From: Bacteroidetes bacterium SB0662_bin_6 | GTDB taxonomy: Bacteria > Bacteroidota > Rhodothermia > Rhodothermales > VXPQ01 | Direction: 5' to 3' | Length of the DNA: 64,000 nucleotides | Assembly (NCBI GenBank): GCA_009839485.1 | Contig: VXPQ01000032.1 | Span: 216,982-280,981, forward strand | Part shown: positions 9,230 through 17,863 of the stretch, one piece after another | How positions within the stretch are numbered: the first letter of the stretch is position 1 | Layout: each line of letters begins with the position of its first letter | The notes under the pieces: model-generated | Database searches by the model: none | The model's input: only the letters and a program-made list of their open reading frames with translations | What the model was told of the DNA's origin: nothing | Position numbers and translations under genes: made by a program

Positions 9230-9262
9230 CGCGCGCCGGTTTCCGGAGCGCGTATCTTTTTT
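9230..9262 (+). terminator. Intrinsic terminator after tRNA-Ser(UGA)
   Basis: CGCGCGCCGG (9230-9239) folds back on CCGGAGCGCG (9243-9252) over a TTT loop, nine pairs with one G-A mismatch, followed after four bases by six T residues (9257-9262). This is a textbook intrinsic terminator on the + strand, 14 bases after the tRNA. Confidence 0.85.
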
Positions 9263-9401
9263 CCACAGCGGCGACTGCAACACCGGAGCTTAATTTCCGT
9301 AACGACACGTTAGGCCCGGCGTTTTGCACTGCGATTCCGCCCCGGGAACACAGAAACATCCTCATACGGAACATCCCGAAATTCAGTCCGGGACAGAAAT
9401 C

Positions 9402-10793
9402 ATGTATATGGTGAACCATGCCGGTCGTTCTCGCCGGATGCTGCTTTTCGCTCTCCTGCTTGCGTCGGGTATGTTTCTGCTTGCGCCGGGCGGGGTACGC
9501 CACGCCCATGCGCAAGAGGCCCGCGTCATCACCTTCGACGAGGCCCTCCGGATTGCGCTCGACCGGAATGTCCAGGTACAACAGTCCGGAAACAACATCG
9601 AACTGAGCGCGCGGGATGTGTTTCAGCGGCGGATGGATTTTCTGCCCTCTTTCTCGATGTCCACGAGCGGATCACGGGGATCCGGGTTTGCGCAGGACCA
9701 GGCGGGACGCAATATCCAGTTCACGAGCCAGAACCTGAACGGATCGGTTTCGGGGCAAATCAACCTGTTCGACGGATTTGCGAATATAGCGTCGCTCCGG
9801 CAATCGCAACACACCCTGCATGCCAGTCAGCTCGCGTATGATCAGACCCGGCAAACCGTGGCGTTCGATGTGGCCAACAATTTTCTCTTCTATGTAAACG
9901 GAGGCCAGTTAGTCGTTATCCAGCAGGAGAATCTGGAATCCCAGCGTCAACTCCTGACCCAGATCGAGGAATTCGTCAACGTCGGGTCGCGGCCCATCTC
10001 CGACCTGTACCAGCAGCAGGCGGCCACGGCGCAAGCCGAACTGGATGTGCTTACCGCCGAGCGGGATGCGGAACTCAGCAAGGCCCGGCTTATTCAGGCC
10101 CTGCAACTCGACCCGCGGGACGAGTACGAGTTCGTGGCGCCGCGGTACGAAGACATACCCGTCGTTCCCCAGGATTACGACCTGCAGGAACTCTTCGATA
10201 TCGCGTTCGCATCCCGCGACGATCTGGCGGCGCAGGAAGCGCGCATCCGTGCGGCGCAGCAGGGCATACGCCTTGCAAAATCCGTGTACTGGCCGCGAGT
10301 GGATTTTGGCGGCAGTTACCGTTCGAATTACTCGCCGAACGACCCCATGGACAGGTCCTTCGCGAATCAGCTCGAAGGCAACCGGGGCAACTCACTCGGT
10401 TTCAGCATCAGTTATCCCCTTTTCAACAATTTTTCCCGCGGGACCCAGGTTCAGCAGGCCGAAGTGCAATACCGGAACGCCATGCTGGAAATGGAAAGCC
10501 TGAGGCAAAACGCAGCCTTGCAGGTAAGACAGGGGTATCTTGAATACGAAGCGGCCCGGAAGAGCCTCGAAGTGTCCGAAACCCAGGTGCTTGCCGCCGA
10601 ACGGGCGCTTGAAGCCTCACAGAACCGGTACAACGTAGGCGCCGGTACGCTTGTGGAACTCTCGCAGGCGCGGGCCCAGTATGTCACCGCCGTAAGCAAC
10701 CGGGTGCAGGCGCAGTACAATTTCCTGTTCCAGAGCAAACTGGTCGACTTCTTTGTAGGCCGTCTGGACCTTTCGACGCCGTTGTTCGACTGA
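9402..10793 (+). CDS. TolC-family outer membrane efflux protein
   Basis: A 463-residue outer membrane factor. It has a signal peptide (about residues 1-32, ending HAHAQ) and then the two repeated TolC halves with long coiled-coil helices and short beta-barrel strands, e.g. ITFDEALRIALDRNVQVQQS near the N-terminus and ALEASQNRYNVGAGTLVELS in the second half. TolC trimers form the outer membrane exit duct of tripartite pumps. The ATG at 9402 places the signal peptide at the N-terminus; the frame is open upstream to a TTG at 9324. An adaptor gene follows 59 bases downstream and then an ATPase, so this is the outer part of one export system. Confidence 0.92.
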   Translation: MYMVNHAGRSRRMLLFALLLASGMFLLAPGGVRHAHAQEARVITFDEALRIALDRNVQVQQSGNNIELSARDVFQRRMDFLPSFSMSTSGSRGSGFAQDQAGRNIQFTSQNLNGSVSGQINLFDGFANIASLRQSQHTLHASQLAYDQTRQTVAFDVANNFLFYVNGGQLVVIQQENLESQRQLLTQIEEFVNVGSRPISDLYQQQAATAQAELDVLTAERDAELSKARLIQALQLDPRDEYEFVAPRYEDIPVVPQDYDLQELFDIAFASRDDLAAQEARIRAAQQGIRLAKSVYWPRVDFGGSYRSNYSPNDPMDRSFANQLEGNRGNSLGFSISYPLFNNFSRGTQVQQAEVQYRNAMLEMESLRQNAALQVRQGYLEYEAARKSLEVSETQVLAAERALEASQNRYNVGAGTLVELSQARAQYVTAVSNRVQAQYNFLFQSKLVDFFVGRLDLSTPLFD

Positions 10794-10852
10794 TTTCGTA
10801 CCAGGGCGCCCGGTAAACGCACTTTTTCAAACACCTTCCACTGTTCAGAGAC

Positions 10853-12256
10853 ATGTCGAAAAAATCCAGCGCTACGAAACGCCTTTTGTGGATACTGGGC
10901 GGATTGCTGATCCTGCTTGTGGCGTTCGCCGTCGTGGGGCGCGTCACGGGAATGTTCGGTTCGGGAAATTCCGGGACGTTCGTCGAAACGGACGAGGCCG
11001 AAACCCGCAGCATTACGCAGATCGTCACGGCTTCCGGCAAGGTGCAGCCCGAGGTGGAAGTGATCATCAGTCCGGATGTCTCCGGCGAGATCATCGAACT
11101 TCCTATCAAGGAAGGCGACACCGTGCAACGGGGCATGCTCCTTGCCCGGATAAAACCCGACTTTTACGCTACGCAGGTCGAGCAGGCGCGGGCGGGCGTA
11201 TTGCAGGCCAAGGCCTCCATGGCCCAACGCGAGGCCGATCTGCTGGAAGCCGAATCGGACCGCACGCGCCAGCGGGATTTGTTTGAACGCGCCGCAATCG
11301 CCAGGAGCATCCTCGAACAGGCGGAAACACGGTACGATGTGGCCGAAGCCGGGCTGGAGGGCGCCAAATATGCGGTCGAAAGCGCGGAAGCGCGCCTGCG
11401 AGAAGCCGAAGAGCAGGTTCGCAAAACAGCCATCTACAGTCCCATGTCGGGCACGATCAGTACACTCCTGGTGGAACTCGGCGAACGCGTTGTCGGGACC
11501 AGCCAGATGGCCGGTACCGAAATGATGCGGGTGGCCCGCCTCGATCATATGGAAGTCGAAGTCGAGGTGAACGAGAACGAGATCGTCAATGTGGCGCTGG
11601 GCGACACCGCGTCCATCGAAGTCGATGCATACCCCAACCGCAATTTTCGGGGCGTCGTAACCGAAATCGCCAACTCCGCGCGCACGACCGCAGCCGGAAC
11701 GCAGGAGCAGGTCACCGAATTTCCGGTCAAGGTGCGCATCCTGGACGCCCACAACATCCAGGCAGGGTATTCCGGCGAACAGCGTGTGATTGCACAGGAC
11801 GAAGTGCCTGCTCCCGTCAGCGATGCGCCGCTTTTCCGGCCCGGCATGAGCGCTACCGTCGATGTCTTTACGGAAACGGTCGTCGATGTGGTCGCCGTCC
11901 CGATTCAGGCCGTGACCGTACGCGATTTATCCAATATATCCCTGGAGGACGCCAACGGCGATGCGGAAACGGAGGAAGAGAATGGAGGAGAGGCCGCTTC
12001 GGATTCTTCCCGGATCGGCCCAGCGAAGGAAGAATTAAGCAGGGTGGTGTTCGTCGTAGTGGACGGTACAGCCCGGATCGTCGAAGTAGAAACAGGCATA
12101 TCCGATGACACGCACATCGAGGTGGCCACGGGACTCGCGGTCGGCGACCAGGTCGTTACGGGTCCGTACAGCGCCGTCAGCCGCACGCTGAACCACAGGG
12201 ATCAGATACGTATCCGGGAGGACGATACGCCCGATTTCTCCAGAGCCGGTTCGTAG
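10853..12256 (+). CDS. HlyD/MacA-type periplasmic adaptor protein
   Basis: The 467-residue membrane fusion protein has one N-terminal membrane anchor (about residues 11-33), a lipoyl half-motif (ASGKVQPEVEVIISPDVSG), a long coiled-coil hairpin (about residues 100-195), the second lipoyl half (IYSPMSGTISTLLVELGERV) and beta-barrel and membrane-proximal domains. An acidic low-complexity insert (about residues 362-390, rich in Asp/Glu/Gly) interrupts the C-terminal part. It links the TolC duct encoded upstream to the inner membrane ABC transporter. The arrangement TolC-adaptor-ATPase points to a MacAB-like system for export of a drug, peptide or lipid; the substrate cannot be read from the sequence. 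Confidence 0.9.
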   Translation: MSKKSSATKRLLWILGGLLILLVAFAVVGRVTGMFGSGNSGTFVETDEAETRSITQIVTASGKVQPEVEVIISPDVSGEIIELPIKEGDTVQRGMLLARIKPDFYATQVEQARAGVLQAKASMAQREADLLEAESDRTRQRDLFERAAIARSILEQAETRYDVAEAGLEGAKYAVESAEARLREAEEQVRKTAIYSPMSGTISTLLVELGERVVGTSQMAGTEMMRVARLDHMEVEVEVNENEIVNVALGDTASIEVDAYPNRNFRGVVTEIANSARTTAAGTQEQVTEFPVKVRILDAHNIQAGYSGEQRVIAQDEVPAPVSDAPLFRPGMSATVDVFTETVVDVVAVPIQAVTVRDLSNISLEDANGDAETEEENGGEAASDSSRIGPAKEELSRVVFVVVDGTARIVEVETGISDDTHIEVATGLAVGDQVVTGPYSAVSRTLNHRDQIRIREDDTPDFSRAGS

Positions 12257-12316
12257 CCTTGCTTCCGGCCCGACCAGGACGCACCCCCCGGCGCATACAT
12301 AGAGAAAACCAGCCCC

Positions 12317-13057
12317 ATGGAAGAAAAACGACCGCTCATAGCGCTGCGCGACATCACCCGGATTTACTACATGGGCGAACATGAAGTGCATGCCCTTGCC
12401 GGCATATCGCTGGATGTATTCGAGAACGAATACATAGCGATCATGGGCGCTTCCGGGTCAGGAAAATCCACGTTGATGAATATCGTAGGATGTCTGGATT
12501 CGCCGACGGGCGGCGCCTACTACCTCAATGGGCAGCGCGTCAGTGAGATGAGCGATAACGAACTGGCCAATGTGCGCAATCGCGAAATCGGGTTCGTGTT
12601 CCAGACATTCAACCTGCTTGCGCGGGCCGATTGCATGCACAACGTGGAATTGCCGCTGGTATACAGTGGTATCCGGCGCCGGGAGCGGCGCCAGATGGCG
12701 GAGTATGCGCTGGAAAGCGTTGGGTTGGCCGACCGCGTGGACCACAAACCGAATGAACTGTCGGGGGGGCAGCGGCAGCGTGTAGCCGTGGCGAGAGCCC
12801 TGGTCAACAAACCCTCGATCATTCTGGCCGACGAGCCGACAGGTAACCTTGACACGAAAACGGGCAAGGAAATCATGTACCTGTTCGAGCAACTCTACCG
12901 GCAGGGGAATACGTTGCTCGTCGTGACGCACGAAAACGACGTGGCGCAACATGCGCGCCGGATTGTTCGTCTGGTCGATGGAGAAGTGGATAGCGACGTA
13001 CAGGTGGACAACCCCCTACTGGCTTCCGTTGCCGTTGCCGATCTGGCGGCCGCCTGA
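12317..13057 (+). CDS. ABC transporter ATP-binding protein (MacB/LolD type)
   Basis: A 246-residue ATPase with all ABC motifs: Walker [10 protein letters not shown] (residues 44-52), Q-loop in FVFQTFNLL, signature [15 protein letters not shown], Walker [13 protein letters not shown] and H-loop VVTHEND. It belongs to the subfamily that works with FtsX-like permeases (MacB, LolD, FtsE). Here the ATPase is a separate protein, whereas MacB fuses it to its permease. The two permeases encoded convergently at 13.7-16.2 kb are the probable partners. It follows the adaptor gene by 60 bases. Confidence 0.94.
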   Translation: MEEKRPLIALRDITRIYYMGEHEVHALAGISLDVFENEYIAIMGASGSGKSTLMNIVGCLDSPTGGAYYLNGQRVSEMSDNELANVRNREIGFVFQTFNLLARADCMHNVELPLVYSGIRRRERRQMAEYALESVGLADRVDHKPNELSGGQRQRVAVARALVNKPSIILADEPTGNLDTKTGKEIMYLFEQLYRQGNTLLVVTHENDVAQHARRIVRLVDGEVDSDVQVDNPLLASVAVADLAAA

Positions 13058-13218
13058 CCTGCTATTTCTTTCGCCACGATCAGGAAAAAATGTGTTTCCG
13101 CTGCCGGACAGGCAGCCCTGTGTGCGGCGTTCCAGACCGACTTTTCCCGTTACCTTTTCCTGCAAACTGTCGGGGCGAACGCATCTCGCCAGGCTTCGGA
13201 CAGTCCCGGCGAATCGAC

Positions 13219-13746
13219 TTACGAAGCGCCGCGTCGTCGAGGCCCGAACGTACAGCGGTACTCTTCCTCCACACGCTTGAAGCGTATCGGCAAATCGGTC
13301 GGGAGCGTCAATACGGCCTGGAACGGCACCGTCAGGGCAGCGGCCGTCAGACAATCTTCTGCGGGAATTTCCACGAGGTACTCGGCGACAATTTCCGAAT
13401 CCATCCGGTCAAGAGACAGGAACGTGACACCGTAGCCGCTCGTGATTTGCGGCAGGGCTATGAGAAGCACCATCGCCTGGGAAAAATCCACGGACAGGAA
13501 AGGCTCCACGGGGCGAAGCGAATCCTGCCAGACTGCCCAGGTTTCCTGATCCCGGATCACGATTTCCAGGGTGTCTACGAGGGACCCGTACTGGCCATAG
13601 CCGATGGCCGCAAAATGCAACGGCTCCGGAATCGGCTCTTCCACCGAAACCGATTCCGTACTGCAACCACCGAGCAGAAAGCCCGGAAGCAGGAAGAGCA
13701 GAAACGCAGAAATACGAATGCGCCTTGCAGCGCACGGCGACGTCAT
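13219..13746 (-). CDS. Lipoprotein with PrcB_C-like domain
   Basis: A 175-residue protein with a lipoprotein signal (about residues 10-28, FLLGGCST with lipobox Cys). The second half (SGYGVTFLSLDRMDSEIVAEYLVEIP and the following extended strand to the Phe/Lys-rich end) resembles the C-terminal domain of PrcB, a treponemal protease-complex subunit; this fold also occurs in many uncharacterised envelope proteins. The start codon overlaps the stop of the upstream permease gene by one base (TAATG), indicating translational coupling. It may be an envelope accessory of the transporter; that is inferred from coupling only. Confidence 0.62.
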   Translation of the reverse strand: MTSPCAARRIRISAFLLFLLPGFLLGGCSTESVSVEEPIPEPLHFAAIGYGQYGSLVDTLEIVIRDQETWAVWQDSLRPVEPFLSVDFSQAMVLLIALPQITSGYGVTFLSLDRMDSEIVAEYLVEIPAEDCLTAAALTVPFQAVLTLPTDLPIRFKRVEEEYRCTFGPRRRGAS

Positions 13747-14969
13747 TATTCGTAGCGAAGCGAATCAATGGGATTCAGCCGGGCCGCCTTGAGAGCCGGG
13801 TAGCCGCCGAACACGAGGGCCACGCAGGCTACGATGGCTACGGTCACGCCGGCCCAGACCCAGGGAATCGTGGCGGAGATGTTAAAATACAGCGCCGTGC
13901 CGTTACCAGCCAGCACGCCGAGAAGAAAACCGGCGCCTCCCCCGATCTGGCACAGGAAAATGGCCTCCAGAATGAATTGCCGCATAATGTCTCTCCTGCG
14001 GGCGCCGAGCGCTTTGCGGATACCGATCTCACGCGTTCGTTCCGTAACCGAAACGAGCATGATATTCATGATGCCGATGCCGGCAGCAAGAAGAGAAATA
14101 AGCCCGATGGCGGCGCCGGCCTGGGTGAGCACCGTGGTAAACTGATCGAAAATGGCCCGCATGGAGTCGTTCGTTTCGACGACGAAATCGTTGTCTTCGC
14201 CGGGGGGCACTTTGCGAATGGTTCGCAGACGACCGATCACCTCTTCCATGCCGGCGGTGATGAACTGCGGGCCCGGCGTGCGCACACTGGTCGAGGCGAT
14301 ATTACGATGGGCGCCGCCGTATCGGAGAAAGAGCGTCTGCATCGGCGCGAACACCCGATTATCCATGTTGAACCCCAGGAAATTGCCCTTGGGCTCCAGC
14401 ACGCCGATCACCTGATAGCGCGCGCCGCCGAATTCGACCACCTTGGCAAGAGGATTTTCGCTTGCGAACAATTCTTCGGCCACACTCGCCCCGAGAATCA
14501 CCACCTTCCTGCCGTACTGGATATCTTCGGGCGTAAAGTTGCGCCCGTATTCGATCGTGTAGCTGAAGTTGCCTACAAAATTCTCGTCGGTGCCCAGAAT
14601 GGCTACATTGGGTTCCGTTTCGCGGGCGGCGTAACGGACGGCGTCCATGTCGAAATCCTCGATAGAACTGACCACCAGATATTCATCCAGCGACCGCTTG
14701 AGCCGGTCGATCTGTTCCATCGTAATTCTCGGGCGATACCGGAAGTCCCGCTCGCTGACCGTAAAGCTTTCGTAACGGGAGATCGTGAAGGTGGATGTCC
14801 CGAGGAAAGACATCTTTTCCTCGAAATACACGTCGATCACTTTCACCGCCGTAATCGATACAATGATGGCGAATACGCCGATCACCATGCCGAGCAAGGT
14901 CAGCATGGTGCGCATCTTGTTGGTGCGCAAGGAGGTCCAGGCAGAGGCTATGATGTCCCGCAGTTCCAT
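13746..14969 (-). CDS. FtsX/MacB-type ABC transporter permease
   Basis: This 407-residue permease has the MacB layout: a first membrane helix (LLGMVIGVFAIIVSITAV), a large periplasmic MacB_PCD domain (about residues 45-265), then three C-terminal helices with the FtsX core, including GIGIMNIMLVSVTERTREIG and IRKALGARRRDI. The C-terminus NPIDSLRYE is typical. The frame stays open a further 63 codons upstream, but MELRDIIASAWTSLRTNKMR is the family N-terminus and is used here. It follows a second permease gene by 23 bases and is coupled to the lipoprotein gene. Confidence 0.92.
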   Translation of the reverse strand: MELRDIIASAWTSLRTNKMRTMLTLLGMVIGVFAIIVSITAVKVIDVYFEEKMSFLGTSTFTISRYESFTVSERDFRYRPRITMEQIDRLKRSLDEYLVVSSIEDFDMDAVRYAARETEPNVAILGTDENFVGNFSYTIEYGRNFTPEDIQYGRKVVILGASVAEELFASENPLAKVVEFGGARYQVIGVLEPKGNFLGFNMDNRVFAPMQTLFLRYGGAHRNIASTSVRTPGPQFITAGMEEVIGRLRTIRKVPPGEDNDFVVETNDSMRAIFDQFTTVLTQAGAAIGLISLLAAGIGIMNIMLVSVTERTREIGIRKALGARRRDIMRQFILEAIFLCQIGGGAGFLLGVLAGNGTALYFNISATIPWVWAGVTVAIVACVALVFGGYPALKAARLNPIDSLRYE

Positions 14970-14992
14970 GAGCAGGGCGTGGATCGTTCGGA

Positions 14993-16249
14993 TTATTCGT
15001 AGCGGAGCGATTCGATGGGGTCCGATTTGGCGCCCGCCCAAGCCGGTGCCAATCCGAAAATGAGTCCTACGAGCGTACAGATCACGAAAGCGAGAAAGAT
15101 CGTTCCAAGCGGCAGCAGGGTCGGCAACGACAGGGCAAGACTGATAATCTGGGCGCACAGGGTGGCGAATGCAACGCCGATAAGCCCTCCTACAAGACAG
15201 ATGGCGACCGCCTCGATCAGGAACTGGATCAGGATCGTGCGGCGGCGCGCGCCGACCGCCTTGCGGAGCCCGATTTCCTTCGTACGCTCCTTGACCGAGA
15301 CGAACATGATATTCATCACGCCGATGCCGCCCACAAGGAGCGCCAGCGCCGTGAGGAAAATGCCGACGCCGTAAATCATGCGCTTGACCGGGGCCAACTG
15401 GGCGCGCAGTTCTTCCTGTTCGTTGATCTCGAAATTGTCGTCTTCGCCGGCGTCGACGGAGCGCGCCACGCGAACGATGCCGGTCAATTCATCCTTGGCC
15501 TGATCCAGATCGGCTTCCGGGGCAAGCCTCGCCTGCACCGAAATGTCCCTGTAGCGCAAGCCGAAGGCATTGGCAAACGCCTGCAAGGGAATGCGCGCCT
15601 GCTGGTCTACGGATTGCGGCCCTTCGGCGCCCTGGCCTTTTTTCTCCATCACGCCGATCACCTGAAACTGGTGTCCTGCAATACGGATGGGTTTGCCGAT
15701 CGGATTCTCCACGGGAAACAATGTTTCCGCTACATTGGCGCCAATAACGGCCACACGACGCGCCGTCCGGTTGTCCATTTCCGAATAGAACCGACCCGAA
15801 GCAAGTTCCACGACATGTACGCGCTCATACTCGCCCGTGGACCCCTGAATCGACACGGGAGCGATGGAATTCCCGCCGTAGGTGACCGGTCTGGACGTGG
15901 ACACGACCGGGGCGGCGGCGGTAATGAGCCGGGCGCGCTCCGAAATGACCTCCGCAAGTTCCGGCTTGATCTGCGGACGATTCATGTATTCCCACCATTT
16001 GGTGTTCGGACCGCCTGTCCATGGCCATTTTTCGATATACACCACATCCGTTCCCAATTCGGAAAGGGTGTTCTCGAAAAACTGCTCGATGCCGTTGATG
16101 ACGGTGACCATCGAGGTCACCGAGGTGATCCCGATCACAATGCCGACCATCGTCAGGGCCGACCGCATTTTGTGCGAAGCGATGGCGCGTAAAGCAGTCC
16201 GGAGCGCTTCGAGAAGCTCGTACAGCAGGAAATTCAGTTTTTTGACCAC
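14993..16249 (-). CDS. FtsX/MacB-type ABC transporter permease
   Basis: A 418-residue permease homologous to its neighbour: first helix TMVGIVIGITSVTSMVTVI, periplasmic domain (about residues 55-285), and three C-terminal helices with GIGVMNIMFVSVKERTKEIG and LRKAVGARRRTI, ending SDPIESLRYE. The start is GTG at 16249; no better Met is near the family N-terminus. Two non-identical permeases and one free ATPase suggest a heterodimeric permease, as in LolCDE, rather than a MacB homodimer. Its promoter should lie in the 226-base gap shared with the divergent oxidoreductase gene, which also contains the palindrome ACGTATACGT (16331-16340). Confidence 0.92.
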   Translation of the reverse strand: MVKKLNFLLYELLEALRTALRAIASHKMRSALTMVGIVIGITSVTSMVTVINGIEQFFENTLSELGTDVVYIEKWPWTGGPNTKWWEYMNRPQIKPELAEVISERARLITAAAPVVSTSRPVTYGGNSIAPVSIQGSTGEYERVHVVELASGRFYSEMDNRTARRVAVIGANVAETLFPVENPIGKPIRIAGHQFQVIGVMEKKGQGAEGPQSVDQQARIPLQAFANAFGLRYRDISVQARLAPEADLDQAKDELTGIVRVARSVDAGEDDNFEINEQEELRAQLAPVKRMIYGVGIFLTALALLVGGIGVMNIMFVSVKERTKEIGLRKAVGARRRTILIQFLIEAVAICLVGGLIGVAFATLCAQIISLALSLPTLLPLGTIFLAFVICTLVGLIFGLAPAWAGAKSDPIESLRYE

Positions 16250-16453
16250 GGGAACGATGCAGGGTCAGACGTGGAAAAACGGCGGGCTGCCAAACTGCCC
16301 AAACGGACGATGTGCATATAGACACCCGAAACGTATACGTGATTGGGAGTAAAAAGATACGTCCCCGGCGTTATTACAACTTCGGGCGCGCCATCCTGTA
16401 CGGCACGGCTGTCCGTAATGTTTTAATTTGCGTTCTTCGCCCCCCATTTTTTG

Positions 16454-16466
16454 CCAAATATTTTGG
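16454..16466 (+). promoter_or_regulatory. Palindrome before the Gfo/Idh gene
   Basis: CCAAA (16454-16458) and TTTGG (16462-16466) form an inverted repeat around TAT. It ends nine bases before the ATG of the oxidoreductase. Candidate operator only. Confidence 0.25.
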
Positions 16467-16475
16467 GTGCCACTC

Positions 16476-17804
16476 ATGAACAATTCGATGAACAGACGAA
16501 ATTTCATCAGGACATCGGCGCTGGGAAGCGCAGCCCTTGGCCTGGCGCCGGCAACGATTCGTGCGTTTGCATCCGGCGCGCCCAGCGATGCGATCCGGGT
16601 CGCCGTAATGGGCGTGAACAGCCGGGGCGGCGGCCTTGCAAACTCCTTCGCCCAGCAGCACAATACCAGCATCCGATACATTTGCGACGTAGACGCCCGC
16701 GCGACCAGAAAAGTATCGAGAGATGTGGAAAGAATGCAGGACGAAATGGTGGAGGGCATGCCTGATTTCCGGCGCGCCCTGGAAGATCCGGACGTGGATG
16801 TGCTCGTCATTGCCGCGCCCGATCATTGGCATGCCCCCGCCACGATCCTCGCTTTGCAGGCCGGCAAGCATGTATACGTCGAGAAGCCGTGCGGGCACAA
16901 CCCGCGGGAAGGGGAACTACTCGTCGCCGCGCAGGAGCGATACGGCGGGCTCGTGCAGATGGGGACACAGCAGCGCTCTGGCCCGGCAACCATCGAGGCG
17001 ATTCAAATAATCCATGATGGCGGGATAGGGCGACCGTACTTTGCGCGCGCCTGGTACGCCAATACGCGGGGGTCCATCGGGCGCGGCAAGGTTGCGTCGA
17101 TTCCCCGCTGGCTGGATTACGAATTGTGGCAGGGCCCGGCGCCGCGTACGCCGTACCGCGACAATGTGGTGCATTACAACTGGCACTGGTTCTGGCACTG
17201 GGGCACCGGCGAGGTATGCAACAACGGCACACATGAAATCGACGTGGCCCGGTGGGCGCTGGGCGTGGATTTTCCCGTTCGCGTCAATTCGAGCGGCGGG
17301 CGGTACCACTTCGACGACGACTGGGAGTTTTACGATACGCAGGACGTGTCGTACGATTTCGAGGAGGGGAAAACGATCACCTGGGAAGGCAGAAGCTGCA
17401 ACGGCTTTCCTGTGCTCGACCGGGGACGGGGCACGTTGGTGCACGGCACCGAAGGAACGATATTGATGGACAGGAACGGGTACGTGATCTACGACGAAGA
17501 AAATGCCGTCGTGAAGGAGGTCAAGGAAAAAGAGATGGAGTCCACCATGGACACGACCGGCGGCGGAGGTCAGACAGACCGGCACATAGCCAACTTTCTC
17601 GAAGCCATTCGCGAGGGGCGTCCGCTGCATACCCCCATCGACGAAGGACACAAGAGCGTCCTGCTGTGTCACCTTGCGAACATTGCGCAGAAAGTCGGCC
17701 AAACGCTGCACTGCGATCCGGGCAACGGGCATATTACCGGCAATCCCGAGGCCATGGAACTCTGGGCGCGGGACTACGAACCCGGTTGGGAACCCACGGT
17801 CTGA
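16476..17804 (+). CDS. Tat-exported Gfo/Idh/MocA family oxidoreductase
   Basis: A 442-residue NAD(P)-dependent sugar-oxidoreductase-type protein. The N-terminus has a twin-arginine signal (MNRRNFIRTSALGSAALGLA), then the Rossmann segment VAVMGVNSRGGGLAN, the acid/Asp turn YICDVDAR and the family motif VYVEKPCGHNPREGE, with the C-terminal alpha/beta domain containing the WHWFWHWGTGEVCNNGTHEI region. The subfamily is common in Planctomycetes and Bacteroidota and is thought to oxidise or rearrange sugars in the periplasm with tightly bound cofactor. The ATG at 16476 is chosen because it places the Tat signal at the N-terminus; a second Met is at 16488. A sulfatase gene converges from the other side. 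Confidence 0.92.
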   Translation: MNNSMNRRNFIRTSALGSAALGLAPATIRAFASGAPSDAIRVAVMGVNSRGGGLANSFAQQHNTSIRYICDVDARATRKVSRDVERMQDEMVEGMPDFRRALEDPDVDVLVIAAPDHWHAPATILALQAGKHVYVEKPCGHNPREGELLVAAQERYGGLVQMGTQQRSGPATIEAIQIIHDGGIGRPYFARAWYANTRGSIGRGKVASIPRWLDYELWQGPAPRTPYRDNVVHYNWHWFWHWGTGEVCNNGTHEIDVARWALGVDFPVRVNSSGGRYHFDDDWEFYDTQDVSYDFEEGKTITWEGRSCNGFPVLDRGRGTLVHGTEGTILMDRNGYVIYDEENAVVKEVKEKEMESTMDTTGGGGQTDRHIANFLEAIREGRPLHTPIDEGHKSVLLCHLANIAQKVGQTLHCDPGNGHITGNPEAMELWARDYEPGWEPTV

Positions 17805-17863
17805 GCGTAAGGATGACAGCTCGGCCGCGCATACGGGCATAGCCCTGCGGGCCGTGCCGTGCG

